A DNA stretch of 64,000 nt from Acidithiobacillus ferrooxidans ATCC 23270 (GTDB taxonomy: Bacteria > Pseudomonadota > Gammaproteobacteria > Acidithiobacillales > Acidithiobacillaceae): positions 2,896,501 to 2,960,500 of the forward strand of contig NC_011761.1 in the NCBI RefSeq assembly GCF_000021485.1, in the 5' to 3' direction. Both the position numbers and the translations under genes were made by a program. Under the pieces are notes generated by a model that saw nothing but the letters and a program-made list of their open reading frames with translations, was not told where the DNA came from and searched no databases. Below, piece after piece: positions 1-8,205 of this stretch (within the stretch, counting starts at the first letter, position 1; every line of letters starts with the position of its first letter).

Positions 1-768
1 CAGGTTCGTCTGAATGATTTCGTGGGTGCGGGCGTTGGTGTGGGTGATGTGGCAGGCCAGTTGTGGCACACCGATACGCCGGGTCATAAAGGAAAAAGCG
101 GGCGGTGGCGCATCGCCGGGTTGGGCCTCCAGCACCCCATAGTCGATGCTGCGGCCGTCGATGCGCGGCGGGGTACCGGTTTTCAGCCGCGCCACCGGGA
201 AGGCCATCTCCCGCAGGCGCTGGGCCAGAGCGTTGGATGGCGGGTCGCCGGCGCGGCCGGCGGGGTAATTCTGATCCCCCATGTGCACCCGGCCACCCAA
301 AAAGGTGCCTGTGGTCAGAACGACCTGTGCGGCACGCAGCACCAGGCCGGTTTCCAGAATGACGCCACCCAGCCGGTCGCCTTCCATGAGCAGATCGCCG
401 ACCATGCCCTGGAATAGTTGCAGGGCGGGTATGTCTTCGAGCAAACGGCGTACGGCACGTTTGTACAGACTGCGATCGGCCTGGGCGCGGGTCGCGCGCA
501 CCGCCGGACCTTTGCTGGCGTTGAGGGTGCGGAACTGGATGCCCGCCTGATCGATGGCGAGAGCCATGATGCCGCCGAGCGCATCGACTTCTTTGACCAG
601 ATGACCTTTGCCGATGCCACCGATGGCCGGGTTGCAGGACATCTGGCCGATGGTATCGAGATTCTGGGTAAGCAGAAGCGTGCGCACGCCGAGACGGGCG
701 GCTGCGGCAGCCGCTTCCGTCCCGGCGTGACCGCCGCCGACTACGATAACGTCAAATGAGTTTTGCAT
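1..768 (-). CDS. mnmG: tRNA uridine-5-carboxymethylaminomethyl modification enzyme MnmG, N-terminal part
   Basis: FAD-dependent subunit of the MnmE-MnmG complex that installs the cmnm5 group on wobble uridine 34 of several tRNAs in the cytoplasm. The first 256 codons are present and the gene runs off the window start. The protein begins [16 protein letters not shown], the Rossmann FAD-binding GxGxxG signature. It continues with the family hallmarks [16 protein letters not shown] and, further on, [11 protein letters not shown]. The ATG at 768 is the natural start because it lies directly before the FAD fold. It is the last visible gene of a compact minus-strand group (moaB, methyltransferase, lipoprotein, mnmG). 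Identification is firm; the C-terminal MnmE- and tRNA-binding part is outside the window. Confidence 0.96.
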   Translation of the reverse strand, partial: MQNSFDVIVVGGGHAGTEAAAAAARLGVRTLLLTQNLDTIGQMSCNPAIGGIGKGHLVKEVDALGGIMALAIDQAGIQFRTLNASKGPAVRATRAQADRSLYKRAVRRLLEDIPALQLFQGMVGDLLMEGDRLGGVILETGLVLRAAQVVLTTGTFLGGRVHMGDQNYPAGRAGDPPSNALAQRLREMAFPVARLKTGTPPRIDGRSIDYGVLEAQPGDAPPPAFSFMTRRIGVPQLACHITHTNARTHEIIQTNL

Positions 769-786
769 GGCGGGATTATCTGCGTT

Positions 787-1236
787 TCACCGGGGTTTTG
801 GCAATTTTTTCAGGATAAAACGGGCAGCCAGCGGACCCGTGACAGGCTTGCCATCCATGCCCAGTTGGGTGAGCTGGTTTTCACTGACACGGTAGAGAGT
901 CGGCCCACCGCCCATGCCTTCCAGCCGAATGGTGTTGCCGTCGACCCAGGAGAATTGGTTTCCCCGACGAAAAATCTGGTCACCGCGACCCACATACTGA
1001 GTAGTGATCTCCATGGTGAGGTTTTTGTTAAGCGTAATGGTCTCGCGCACACCGGGACAGTCCGCACAGGGCAACACCCCGGCGTAGGTGCCCGCCCAAT
1101 CCAGCACCCTCTGGCTGATATGGGCGGTGTCCGGTTTGGGCACTCCCATGCTGGTTAGCGCTGGGGGTTGGGTGGTACAACCGCCCAGAAGGATGGCAGC
1201 GGAGAGAAACGCGGGGTGCGGCCTCAGCACCGCCAT
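787..1236 (-). CDS. NlpE-like copper-resistance/envelope lipoprotein
   Basis: Predicted outer-membrane lipoprotein of 149 residues. The N-terminus has a short signal sequence ending in the lipobox LLGGC, so Cys20 would be lipidated. The mature part matches the NlpE N-terminal domain: YAGVLPCADCPGVRETITL (about residues 51-69), the fold known from NlpE/CutF. NlpE senses envelope and copper stress in enterobacteria; the C-terminal OB-fold domain of E. coli NlpE is missing, as in many short homologues. I chose the ATG at 1236 because it gives a clean lipoprotein signal, although the frame stays open further upstream inside the methyltransferase gene. It overlaps the end of that gene by 13 bases, suggesting coupled translation. 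The stress role is inferred. Confidence 0.8.
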   Translation of the reverse strand: MAVLRPHPAFLSAAILLGGCTTQPPALTSMGVPKPDTAHISQRVLDWAGTYAGVLPCADCPGVRETITLNKNLTMEITTQYVGRGDQIFRRGNQFSWVDGNTIRLEGMGGGPTLYRVSENQLTQLGMDGKPVTGPLAARFILKKLPKPR

Positions 1237-1766
1237 ACCCCTGCCGCCCGATCCACATCCTCCTGCAATTCCAGCAAAGTCAGTGCCGGAAATGCCCCTG
1301 CCAGCTCCCCCGGCTTGAGACGGTACTCCGGATTTTGCGGCCCGCGCCCGGCGTATGCCCCCGCCCAAGTCTCGTAAAACAGCAGACCGCCCGGCCGCGC
1401 CGCCGCCGCCAGGGCCGGAAACAATGGCCGATGCAGAAAATGCGCGACGACGATCACATCGAAAGATTCCGGCTCCGGAGGGTGAGTGACCACGTCCCGG
1501 CATTCCACCCATAGGGGTAGGCCATCCGCCCGCTGCCGCAGCCCGGCCACCGCACTCTCCGCATAATCCCATGCCCAGGTCTTCAGCCCGCGTCGCGCCA
1601 GAAACAGCGCATTCCCGCCCCGGCCGCAGGCGAGGTCCAGCGCCCGACCGCTGGCAGGCAGCCAATCCGCATGCGCCGCCAGAAAAGGCAGCGGTTCCGG
1701 TGCCAGTGTCTCTGTCTGCGCGTAGCATGCGTGCCAGCGCGCCCGCTTCTCGTCCTCTGCCATCAT
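1224..1766 (-). CDS. SAM-dependent class I methyltransferase (TehB-like)
   Basis: Small cytoplasmic methyltransferase of 180 residues. Motif I is visible as ALDLACGRGGNALFLARRG (about residues 42-60), the SAM-binding loop. An acidic residue ends strand 2 (TWAWDYAESAV) and a motif IV-like SFDVIVVAHFLHR follows near residue 102. This layout resembles the TehB/UbiG-like methyltransferases that act on small molecules; the substrate cannot be read from sequence. Two ATGs stand side by side (1766 and 1763) and either could start translation. The gene lies 6 bases after moaB and overlaps the lipoprotein gene, so all are probably on one transcript. Confidence 0.8.
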   Translation of the reverse strand: MMAEDEKRARWHACYAQTETLAPEPLPFLAAHADWLPASGRALDLACGRGGNALFLARRGLKTWAWDYAESAVAGLRQRADGLPLWVECRDVVTHPPEPESFDVIVVAHFLHRPLFPALAAAARPGGLLFYETWAGAYAGRGPQNPEYRLKPGELAGAFPALTLLELQEDVDRAAGVWRC

Positions 1767-1772
1767 GCCCGC

Positions 1773-2315
1773 TCAGTGCTCATACCGGATGCGCGGCAGC
1801 AGTTCGCTCAGATTGCAGGGGGCGTGCCGGATGTCCAGTTGCGGGATGATGATGGCCTCCATGCCGAGGCGAACGCCGCCGGTGGAACCAGGGAGGAGAA
1901 AGACGATGGTGCCATCACAGATGGCGGCTTCGGCACGGGATTGGATGGTGCTGGTGCCGATCTCCTGAAAGGAGAGCATGCGGAAGAGTTCGCCAAAACC
2001 GGGGATGGGCTTGCTGATGAGAGGGGCGAGGGCCTCGGGAGTGACGTCGCGACCAGTGACGCCGGTGCCACCGGTGGCGATGATCACGTCGATGGCGGGG
2101 TCGGCGATCCAGTCGCGCATTTGCGCGCGCAGGGTTTCGGCATCATCGGCGATGATCTGACGGGCGGCGATCTGGTGTCCGGCGTGGCTGGCGAGTTCGG
2201 CAACTTTGTCGCCGGATTTGTCGGTTTCCGGCTTGCGGCTGTCGGAAACCGTGAGGATGGCGATGGCGAGAGGTAAAAAGGCTTTGCCTTCGGGTGATTG
2301 CTGCGCGCTGCTCAC
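1773..2315 (-). CDS. moaB: Molybdenum cofactor biosynthesis protein MoaB
   Basis: MoaB/MogA-family protein of 180 residues that acts in molybdopterin adenylation or a related step of molybdenum or tungsten cofactor synthesis. Diagnostic motifs are AILTVSDSR near the N-terminus, [20 protein letters not shown] (the MPT-binding core) and [17 protein letters not shown] near the C-terminus. The frame stays open for 150 codons upstream, but the family match begins about 15 residues after a GTG at 2315, which is taken as the start; AGGGAA lies a few bases upstream. It is the first gene of the minus-strand group and is divergent from the CorA array, with about 150 bases of shared upstream region. Confidence 0.9.
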   Translation of the reverse strand: MSSAQQSPEGKAFLPLAIAILTVSDSRKPETDKSGDKVAELASHAGHQIAARQIIADDAETLRAQMRDWIADPAIDVIIATGGTGVTGRDVTPEALAPLISKPIPGFGELFRMLSFQEIGTSTIQSRAEAAICDGTIVFLLPGSTGGVRLGMEAIIIPQLDIRHAPCNLSELLPRIRYEH

Positions 2316-2463
2316 GGCGGTATTCCCTTTACAGGATGACGGAAAGTCCAGTATAAGAGGCTCCGTCCTACGGTCCAAGGGGCACGACGTGCGGCGCTCC
2401 TCATGGGCGCTGATTTTCCGGACGTCGGCACCGAAAAAGTCCGCTTCTGACCAGGAGAGCGTC

Positions 2464-3399
2464 ATGGATGTGTCCCTGCCAGCAGATCCGTACCATCCCC
2501 CCGCATCGAGCTCCGCGCTGGTGAACGGGGGCGGCTGGCAGCATCTCACGGCGCCGCGTCCGACGGACTGGGAACGGGCGGGGCAACTGGCGGATGACTG
2601 GGACTTTGCCCAGGATATCCTCGATCCCGATGAACGCTCCTGGCTGCGCCGCGATGGCGGGCACGTCTTCATCACCTTGCAGTTCCCGGTGAAAGGGGGT
2701 GACGCGGATGCGGATAGCTGGGAGCAACGGCCCCTGGGCATCATCCTGCAAGGGCCCCGGATTACCACGGTGCTGGCGCGGGAACTTGCGCCGCTGTCGC
2801 CTTTTTTCGGTCAAATGGAACATCTTTCCAGTCCACCGGAAAGTGTCGAAATTCTCGCCGCCATCCTCAAGATTCTGGCGCAAAGTTATGAAGACGCACT
2901 GCACCAGCTCAATGCCGCCATCCACGATAACGAGCAGCAACTGGACTGGACCCAGAGCAACGGCGACTTTTTTACCCTGCTGGAGATCAGCAAGAGCCTG
3001 ACCCGCTTCGAGGTCGCGCTGGTCGGCAATATTGCAACGGCGTTCAAGATTTCCCGTCTGCCGGAAATCCGCGACGACCTGCCCGCCGCCCGCCAGATCG
3101 ATACTGCCCTGCTGGAACTGCAGGTAGCCCATGAACGGGCGCGGGTTTATGCCGGGACCGGCACCTCCATGATGGATGCCTACGCAGGTATGGTACAGAA
3201 CAATATCAACCATGGTCTGAAGGTGGTGACGGTGCTGGCCATGATCTTTTACGTGCCCAGCCTGCTCGCCACCCTCTACGGGGTGAATACGACCCTGCCT
3301 TTTCAGAATACCCACTGGATATTCTGGGTGATACTGGGTCTGGGAACGAGCGTGTCTGCCGGGCTGGCACTGATTTTCAGGCGGAAGGGCTGGATATGA
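2464..3399 (+). CDS. CorA-family divalent cation transporter, paralogue 1 of 4
   Basis: Inner-membrane protein of 311 residues with the CorA layout: a soluble N-terminal domain, a long helical region and two C-terminal transmembrane helices. The canonical GMN signature at the end of TM1 reads GVN here (residues 273-275, in YGVNTTLPF), a conservative change at the selectivity position. The conserved [10 protein letters not shown] stretch precedes TM1 and the protein ends RRKGWI. The ATG at 2464 follows an AGGAGA ribosome site at the right distance; the frame is open upstream but runs into the divergent moaB region. It is the first of four same-strand paralogues. CorA proteins carry Mg2+, Co2+ or Ni2+, and ZntB relatives move Zn2+; the ion here is not known. 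Confidence 0.85.
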   Translation: MDVSLPADPYHPPASSSALVNGGGWQHLTAPRPTDWERAGQLADDWDFAQDILDPDERSWLRRDGGHVFITLQFPVKGGDADADSWEQRPLGIILQGPRITTVLARELAPLSPFFGQMEHLSSPPESVEILAAILKILAQSYEDALHQLNAAIHDNEQQLDWTQSNGDFFTLLEISKSLTRFEVALVGNIATAFKISRLPEIRDDLPAARQIDTALLELQVAHERARVYAGTGTSMMDAYAGMVQNNINHGLKVVTVLAMIFYVPSLLATLYGVNTTLPFQNTHWIFWVILGLGTSVSAGLALIFRRKGWI

Positions 3400-3429
3400 A
3401 CAGACTGACGGGCGCACGGAGGGGTCGGT

Positions 3430-4371
3430 ATGCTGCACTGGTTTGACGAAAAAACGGATGCTCCGTTGGAAGTCACGGCGGATTTTCACTGGCCGCCGAC
3501 CGCAACCTGGATTCAGGTAGTGACCCCCACGACCGCGGAGCTGGATTTTGTCGCGAAGCACTTGCAGGTGCCCGACTACCTCTTTCAGGACGTGTCCGAT
3601 GAGGACGAGCGCCCGCGCCTGGAGCGGGAAGGAGATATTGCGCTGATCATTCTCAAGGTGCCCGCTCCCATGCAGGCCGACGCCGAGTTGCGCTTCCGGA
3701 CACTGCCCGTGGGACTCTGGTTGCTGCCCCACCAGATGGTGACGGCGAGCGCCCAGCCCCTGGCGCTTTGGGATGAATTGCGCGGACAACGCCAGCGGGG
3801 CAAGGCACTGCACGTACGGGGGCTGCTGGCGGAGATTTTTCAGGCCATCGCCAGGGACTATCTGCGCGCCTTGCGCCTCATCAACGCCGAAATCGCCGCC
3901 ACCGAAAAAATACTGCGCGACTCCCAGAATAACAACGAGTTTTTTCGGCTCCTCGCCCTTAACAAAAGCCTCATCCTTTTTTCTTCGGCACTCAAAGGCG
4001 ACATCTCGGTGGCCCAGCAAACCCTGCGGCTGCCGCTGCTGAAACAGGACGAGGGCGATCTGGAAGATATCGCCGATGCCCTGATCGATCTGCAGCAGGC
4101 GCGGGACATGACCGAAATTTACGCCTCCACCATTACCAATATGATGGATGCCTATGTCGGCGTGCTGCAGAACAACATCAGCAACACCCTGAAAATCATC
4201 ACAGCCTGGACCGTGGTCGTGGCCGCACCCGCGACGGTGGCGAGCATTTACGGAATGAACGTGCCCCTGCCCCTGCAGCACTGGGCCTATGCGTGGCCCG
4301 TGCTCATGGGGGGAGGATTTGTGGTATCCGGCATGCTGTTCATGATTTTCCGCAAGAAAGACTGGATCTGA
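3430..4371 (+). CDS. CorA-family divalent cation transporter, paralogue 2 of 4 (GMN intact)
   Basis: Inner-membrane protein of 313 residues and the only member of the array with the full GMN ion-selectivity motif (residues 275-277, in IYGMNVPLPL). An acidic, charged N-terminal domain is followed by long helices (about residues 130-240), the LQNNISNTLK segment and two membrane helices, ending RKKDWI. The loop between the two helices reads VPLPLQHW rather than the usual MPEL, as in many proteobacterial CorA-like proteins. The ATG at 3430 is preceded by GGAGGGG. It starts 30 bases after paralogue 1 and 7 bases precede paralogue 3, so the four genes look like one operon. It could serve as the pore-competent subunit; that is inference. 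Confidence 0.87.
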   Translation: MLHWFDEKTDAPLEVTADFHWPPTATWIQVVTPTTAELDFVAKHLQVPDYLFQDVSDEDERPRLEREGDIALIILKVPAPMQADAELRFRTLPVGLWLLPHQMVTASAQPLALWDELRGQRQRGKALHVRGLLAEIFQAIARDYLRALRLINAEIAATEKILRDSQNNNEFFRLLALNKSLILFSSALKGDISVAQQTLRLPLLKQDEGDLEDIADALIDLQQARDMTEIYASTITNMMDAYVGVLQNNISNTLKIITAWTVVVAAPATVASIYGMNVPLPLQHWAYAWPVLMGGGFVVSGMLFMIFRKKDWI

Positions 4372-4378
4372 GCGCGCC

Positions 4379-5278
4379 ATGGGCTGCCAGTTTTACGACA
4401 AGGCCGCAGGCGCCTGGACAGCCGCCGAGCACTATACGGCGGATGGCCTGTTTCTGCTGACACCGGAGGCTGTTTATCGCTGCCCGCAACTGGAAGCGGT
4501 GCTGCAGCACTGCTCGGAACAACGTCTTTACTGCCAAAACACCGAGATCACCCTACGCCTGCCCGTGGCGTCGCTGGAGCAGGACGCACGGTTTGGCACG
4601 GTGGCACGGATGGCGCACCTGACCCTGCATCATACTCCCCGGAGTCTTGCCATTCTGGGTGAAGAAGCGTTGATCCCTGCACTGCAGCGGGACTGGCTCG
4701 GGGACTTGCGGCATAGCGCCATGGACGAACTGCTGCAGCGCGTGCTGCTGAGCAGCATCTATAGTCACGAGCGGGTGGCGCGGGTGCTGGTGGAACGCCT
4801 GCAGGTGCTGCGCATGGCGCTCAAAACCGCCATGGGTAACGTGGAACTACGCCAGATTGTGGTTCTGAATCGCGACCTTGGTGAACTGGTCATTGCCCTG
4901 CGGGAAACTGGCCTTATTCTGCGCGATGCGCTGCGCGCCACCGCCGGCGAGTCACCGGTCTACCCCCTGCTGGACGCGGCGTTACGTGAACAACGCCGGA
5001 TAGAGGATGGCGTAAATCTGATTCACCAGCGCTATCTGGCCGTGACGAACGCCTATAACGGCATCATCCAGAACAATGCCCATACCGTGATGAAGGTCAT
5101 GACCGTATGGCTGGCCCTGCTCATGATGCCCATCGCTTTCATTATGCCCTGGCACATGATGACGCCTTTGCCCTTGGAGCACTGGCATTATCTCTGGTTC
5201 GGACTGCTCGCCTATGTCTTTGGCGTGACCTGGTTGTTCGCGCGCTGGGCCGGTAAGCACGGCTTTTTTTCCATGTGA
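4379..5278 (+). CDS. CorA-like membrane protein, paralogue 3 of 4 (GMN lost)
   Basis: Protein of 299 residues with the CorA fold pattern but no GMN motif: the end of TM1 reads MPWHM (about residues 256-260), followed by the shared loop TPLPLEHWHY. The pre-membrane helix carries the array-typical IQNNAHTVMK. The N-terminal domain is strongly diverged from its neighbours and the C-terminus (AGKHGFFSM) lacks the basic RKxxWI end of paralogues 1 and 2. It starts 7 bases after paralogue 2, suggesting translational coupling. A protein without GMN is unlikely to form a normal CorA pore alone; a regulatory or mixed-oligomer role is possible but unproven. Confidence 0.75.
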   Translation: MGCQFYDKAAGAWTAAEHYTADGLFLLTPEAVYRCPQLEAVLQHCSEQRLYCQNTEITLRLPVASLEQDARFGTVARMAHLTLHHTPRSLAILGEEALIPALQRDWLGDLRHSAMDELLQRVLLSSIYSHERVARVLVERLQVLRMALKTAMGNVELRQIVVLNRDLGELVIALRETGLILRDALRATAGESPVYPLLDAALREQRRIEDGVNLIHQRYLAVTNAYNGIIQNNAHTVMKVMTVWLALLMMPIAFIMPWHMMTPLPLEHWHYLWFGLLAYVFGVTWLFARWAGKHGFFSM

Positions 5279-5293
5279 GGGGAGGATAGCTCC

Positions 5294-6208
5294 ATGATGC
5301 GCATCATCCGCGATTCCCTGCTGTCCGGGAACGCCAACCGGCGGAGCTGGATGGCTTTGACCGATCCCTCCACCAGCGAACTGACGCAGGCGGCAGCGAC
5401 TCTGGACATCCCCGAGAGCTTTCTGCGCAAACGCCTGGAGGGCGAAGCATCCCGCCCCCTGATCAAGGAAGAGCGGCTGATTTCTCTGCAATTCCAGGTA
5501 CCCATGCCGGAAGCGGGCGCGGCGGGACAATTTACCCTGGTGCCCCTGAGCCTGTATTTCGTACCCGGTTATTTCGTCACCCTGGCCGAGCGCGAGATTC
5601 CCTTCCTGAACCGGCTGATCGATCCGCGGAAGCCGCGCAAGCGCTGGGAACTGGTCCTGCGCATCATTGCCGAAGTCACACGCAATTACCTACCCACCGC
5701 GCGCTCGGTAACCCGGGAAATGACCGTAGTGGAGCGGGACCTGCGCCAGGCCCAGCGCCATGATGTGGTGTACCGCGGACTGGATATCAACGACCGTCTG
5801 CTGGCGTTGGATCTGGGACTACTGCAACTCGAATACGTGGTCAGTGAAATCGCGCATTTTCTCCCCGCCGGAGACACGTTCCTGATGGAACTCCACGAAG
5901 ACACCAGGGTTGAGCTGTCCCAAGTGCGGGACCAGGTGGACAGTGATCAGGCGACCCTCAGCGAACTGCTGGAATCTTATGCCTATGTGGTGCACAACAA
6001 TGTCAATCACCTGTTCAAATTCATGGCGGCATTGATCATTCTCGCAACGATTCCGCTCTTCATTCCCGGAGCGGTCGCCATGAACGTGCCCCTAGGACCT
6101 TTGCCGCACTGGCGTTACGGCTTTGCGGCGGTGACCGGCGGGCTGGTGCTGGTGGAGATGCTGACGGCCGGGGTGTTTTACCGCATGGGGTGGCTAAAGC
6201 TGGATTAA
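5294..6208 (+). CDS. CorA-like membrane protein, paralogue 4 of 4 (degenerate GMN)
   Basis: Protein of 304 residues, last of the four-gene array. The region matching GMN reads AMN (residues 262-264, in PGAVAMNVPLG), so Met-Asn is kept but the glycine is replaced. The pre-membrane segment VHNNVNHLFK and the loop PLGPLPHW follow the same pattern as the other three. The start is the first of two adjacent ATGs, behind GGGGAGGA. It is separated from paralogue 3 by 15 bases. The intergenic stretch after it (6209-6288) leads to the end of a convergent gene and shows no obvious terminator. Family assignment is good; transported ion unknown. Confidence 0.8.
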   Translation: MMRIIRDSLLSGNANRRSWMALTDPSTSELTQAAATLDIPESFLRKRLEGEASRPLIKEERLISLQFQVPMPEAGAAGQFTLVPLSLYFVPGYFVTLAEREIPFLNRLIDPRKPRKRWELVLRIIAEVTRNYLPTARSVTREMTVVERDLRQAQRHDVVYRGLDINDRLLALDLGLLQLEYVVSEIAHFLPAGDTFLMELHEDTRVELSQVRDQVDSDQATLSELLESYAYVVHNNVNHLFKFMAALIILATIPLFIPGAVAMNVPLGPLPHWRYGFAAVTGGLVLVEMLTAGVFYRMGWLKLD

Positions 6209-6288
6209 GGCACACAGGGTTCATCCCGTTAACATACGCGCCCAACGACTGGCTCAAACGGCCCTGCCATGACCGACCCCATCCTGGG

Positions 6289-7359
6289 TTAAAGCGTTTC
6301 CTGTCTGACCGCCCATTGCTCCAGTTCCGCCGCCAGCGCCAGATAGCGCTGGGCGTCACGCAGCCCGGTGATGAAACGACGGGGAATTCCCTCCAGACCT
6401 ACCTGGGCACCCACGAGCGCGCCCGTCAACATCGCGCGGGACATGTTTTGTCCACCCCCGTTGATGGCGTGCAGTACGGCTGATTCATAATCTTCCCGGA
6501 AACGACTGGCCAGGTAGTAAGCCGCCGGCAGTTGGTGGTAAATGGCGCAGGGCATGCCGTAAACCAGGCTCACCTTCCAGGCGGGCTCAATGACGATGTC
6601 GGGATCCGCGGCGGCCAGCGCGGCGTATCCGGCCGTGAGCAGGGCGTCGGGCGACGTGAACTGACCGACCTGCATCCTTTCGCCACCCTGCGGCGGTGGC
6701 TGCAAGTGGCCTTGGGTAACCATGTGGAATGGCAGGGCTCCGCTGCGCACCTGCGCCATGAGCGTGGCGCCAATCTGCGGCGTCAACGAAACGCCAGAAA
6801 CCAACTGGGCCAGAACGGCGTTGAAGGCGACGCTCATGGCGACAATGGCCGGATCATGCTGGGTCAGGATGATGTTGCTACACACGGCCTCCGCCATTTT
6901 TTTCGGCTGCAGGGCATAAAGAGCAGCGATGGCAACGGCGCGTTCGGCACCCTCCGTCGTGTCCGCATCCCCGGCGCATTCTCCCCATGGGCGATGCTCT
7001 GGCACGCGCTTACGCCAGGCCTCCCGAATGGATTGGTTGGTGTAGCCCCCCGGTCCCTGCATGGGCGTGCCATCCAACTGCGGGAACAGTTCCGTATCCA
7101 GCCGACGGGTGAAATCGTCCTCCTCATAACCCGCGCAGTGCACCAACGACTCCATCAGCATGACCAGCAGCAGTCCGGTTTGCGAGATGTCGCCGGCACG
7201 CAGGCCACCGTGATAACGGTCGGGGCGCGGCGTGAGATAGTCGGTAATCCAGGGGCCACATTCCCGCCGCAGTTCGGCAAGGTCGTAGTACCAATGACAC
7301 CCCAAAGCCAGTGCATCACCAATCAGGGCGCCCATCACGGCACCCGCTACGCGTTGCAT
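6289..7359 (-). CDS. ADP-ribosylglycohydrolase family protein (J1-crystallin-like)
   Basis: Protein of 356 residues of the DraG/ARH superfamily, which removes ADP-ribose from modified targets with a di-Mg2+ centre. The N-terminus MGALIGDALALGCHWYYD matches the family opening (GDALG in classic members). GDISQTGLLL gives an Asp-containing second block, and GECAGDADTTEGAERAV supplies the downstream acidic cluster. Near residue 290 the segment AVLHAINGGGQNMSRAMLTGALVGAQVG corresponds to the conserved C-terminal metal block (usually GGDTDT), here with N and Q where Asp is expected, so catalytic competence is uncertain. This is seen in J1-crystallin-like members. It stands alone, convergent with the CorA array. 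Confidence 0.82.
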   Translation of the reverse strand: MQRVAGAVMGALIGDALALGCHWYYDLAELRRECGPWITDYLTPRPDRYHGGLRAGDISQTGLLLVMLMESLVHCAGYEEDDFTRRLDTELFPQLDGTPMQGPGGYTNQSIREAWRKRVPEHRPWGECAGDADTTEGAERAVAIAALYALQPKKMAEAVCSNIILTQHDPAIVAMSVAFNAVLAQLVSGVSLTPQIGATLMAQVRSGALPFHMVTQGHLQPPPQGGERMQVGQFTSPDALLTAGYAALAAADPDIVIEPAWKVSLVYGMPCAIYHQLPAAYYLASRFREDYESAVLHAINGGGQNMSRAMLTGALVGAQVGLEGIPRRFITGLRDAQRYLALAAELEQWAVRQETL

Positions 7360-7749
7360 GCTTCACCTCCTCCCGCCCATACCACCCTGGGCACCCCGTG
7401 TTCCGGGAAACTGGCCGATGGAACCGCCACACTGAAAGTATCAAACCAGTTAAATCCGCCCTGCACCCGTTATTTGAGTGCAGGACAGGTTTTGTATCTT
7501 TCCGTCCCATTATAGCAGCCCACGACAGGGTGGACCGTCTCCAGGCCGCCACAGGAGTTCTATGCTTTCGTATTGGTCCATGCCGCGCCCTCTCCGGGAT
7601 TGGTCAGAGAATTCCAATCCATAGCCGGGTTAGGCCATGCCACCTCTTTCCAGGGCTGCCTGGTAGTAGTTACCTGATAGTACCTACTTTACAAGATATA
7701 CTAACCGTCTTTACTCTTGGGCAATATTGGCCAACACGAGGAGACCATC
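7360..7749. other. Divergent intergenic region with promoter elements and an inverted repeat
   Basis: About 390 bases without a credible gene. On the minus strand a TATAAT hexamer (plus coordinates 7509-7514) could serve the ADP-ribosylglycohydrolase gene, but no good -35 was found. Arms CCTGCAC (7460-7466) and GTGCAGG (7478-7484) form a 7-bp inverted repeat with an 11-base centre inside the likely leader of that gene; it may be an operator or an RNA hairpin. The right part carries the promoter and operator of the wrbA-like gene, listed separately. Confidence 0.4.
7666..7702 (+). promoter_or_regulatory. Promoter with overlapping palindromic operator for the wrbA-pirin pair
   Basis: A 22-base imperfect palindrome (7666-7687) follows the pattern GTAG-N-TAC-N6-GTA-N-CTAC. 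Its centre is a possible -35 hexamer CTGATA (7674-7679), placed 17 bases before a good -10, TATACT (7697-7702). A repressor bound here would block the polymerase. GTAG/CTAC half-sites of this kind are typical of HxlR/YodB-type quinone- or electrophile-sensing repressors, which often control quinone reductases; the regulator itself is not in the window. The pattern is seen directly; the regulator class is inference. Confidence 0.45.
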
Positions 7750-8202
7750 ATGAGCAAAATGCTGGCGCCATATCACAGCCTTTCGAGGCATATCGAAACC
7801 ATGGCCGGGGCCATCGCCGATGGCGCACGGGATGACTCTGGCGCGACGCGGAGCGGGAAAATGCGTAATTTTCTCGACCGTACCGGCAATCTCTGGCAGG
7901 AAGGTAAACTGGTCGGCAAGATTGGCGGCGTTTTTGCCAGCACGGCCACGCAGCATGGTGGTCAGGAAACCACCATCACTTCTTCCCACACTTTCCTATT
8001 CCATCAGGGGATGACCGTGGTTGGTGTCCCCTACATCTGCCAGGAACTGATGAACATGGGCGAAATCAGCGGAGGTACACCCTATGGTGCCACGACACTA
8101 TCCAAAGGAGATGGCAGCCGTCCGCCCGGTGCCAACGAGCTGGCCATCGCCCGTTTTCAGGGGTGGCAAGTGGCCGAAATTACCCAAAAGCTGGGAGTAT
8201 AA
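7750..8202 (+). pseudogene. Internally deleted WrbA-type NAD(P)H:quinone oxidoreductase
   Basis: The reading frame of 150 residues matches WrbA, which is normally about 200 residues. The N-terminus ([19 protein letters not shown]) aligns with the FMN phosphate-binding loop region of WrbA, and the C-terminal part from MRNFLDRTG through [19 protein letters not shown] is well conserved. About 50 residues that should lie between positions 28 and 33 are absent, including the segment with the FGTPTRFG-type flavin contact. The deletion is in frame, and the gene keeps a ribosome site (AGGAGA) and stop, so a shortened protein is probably still made. FMN binding should be impaired. It lies 3 bases before the pirin gene, an association common for quinone reductases. 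Confidence 0.7.
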
Positions 8203-8205
8203 CCC

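Noticed and set aside
2401-4380. A 659-codon open frame opposite the first two CorA paralogues
   Set aside because: Shadow frame; His-, Gln- and Gly-rich translation without known motifs.
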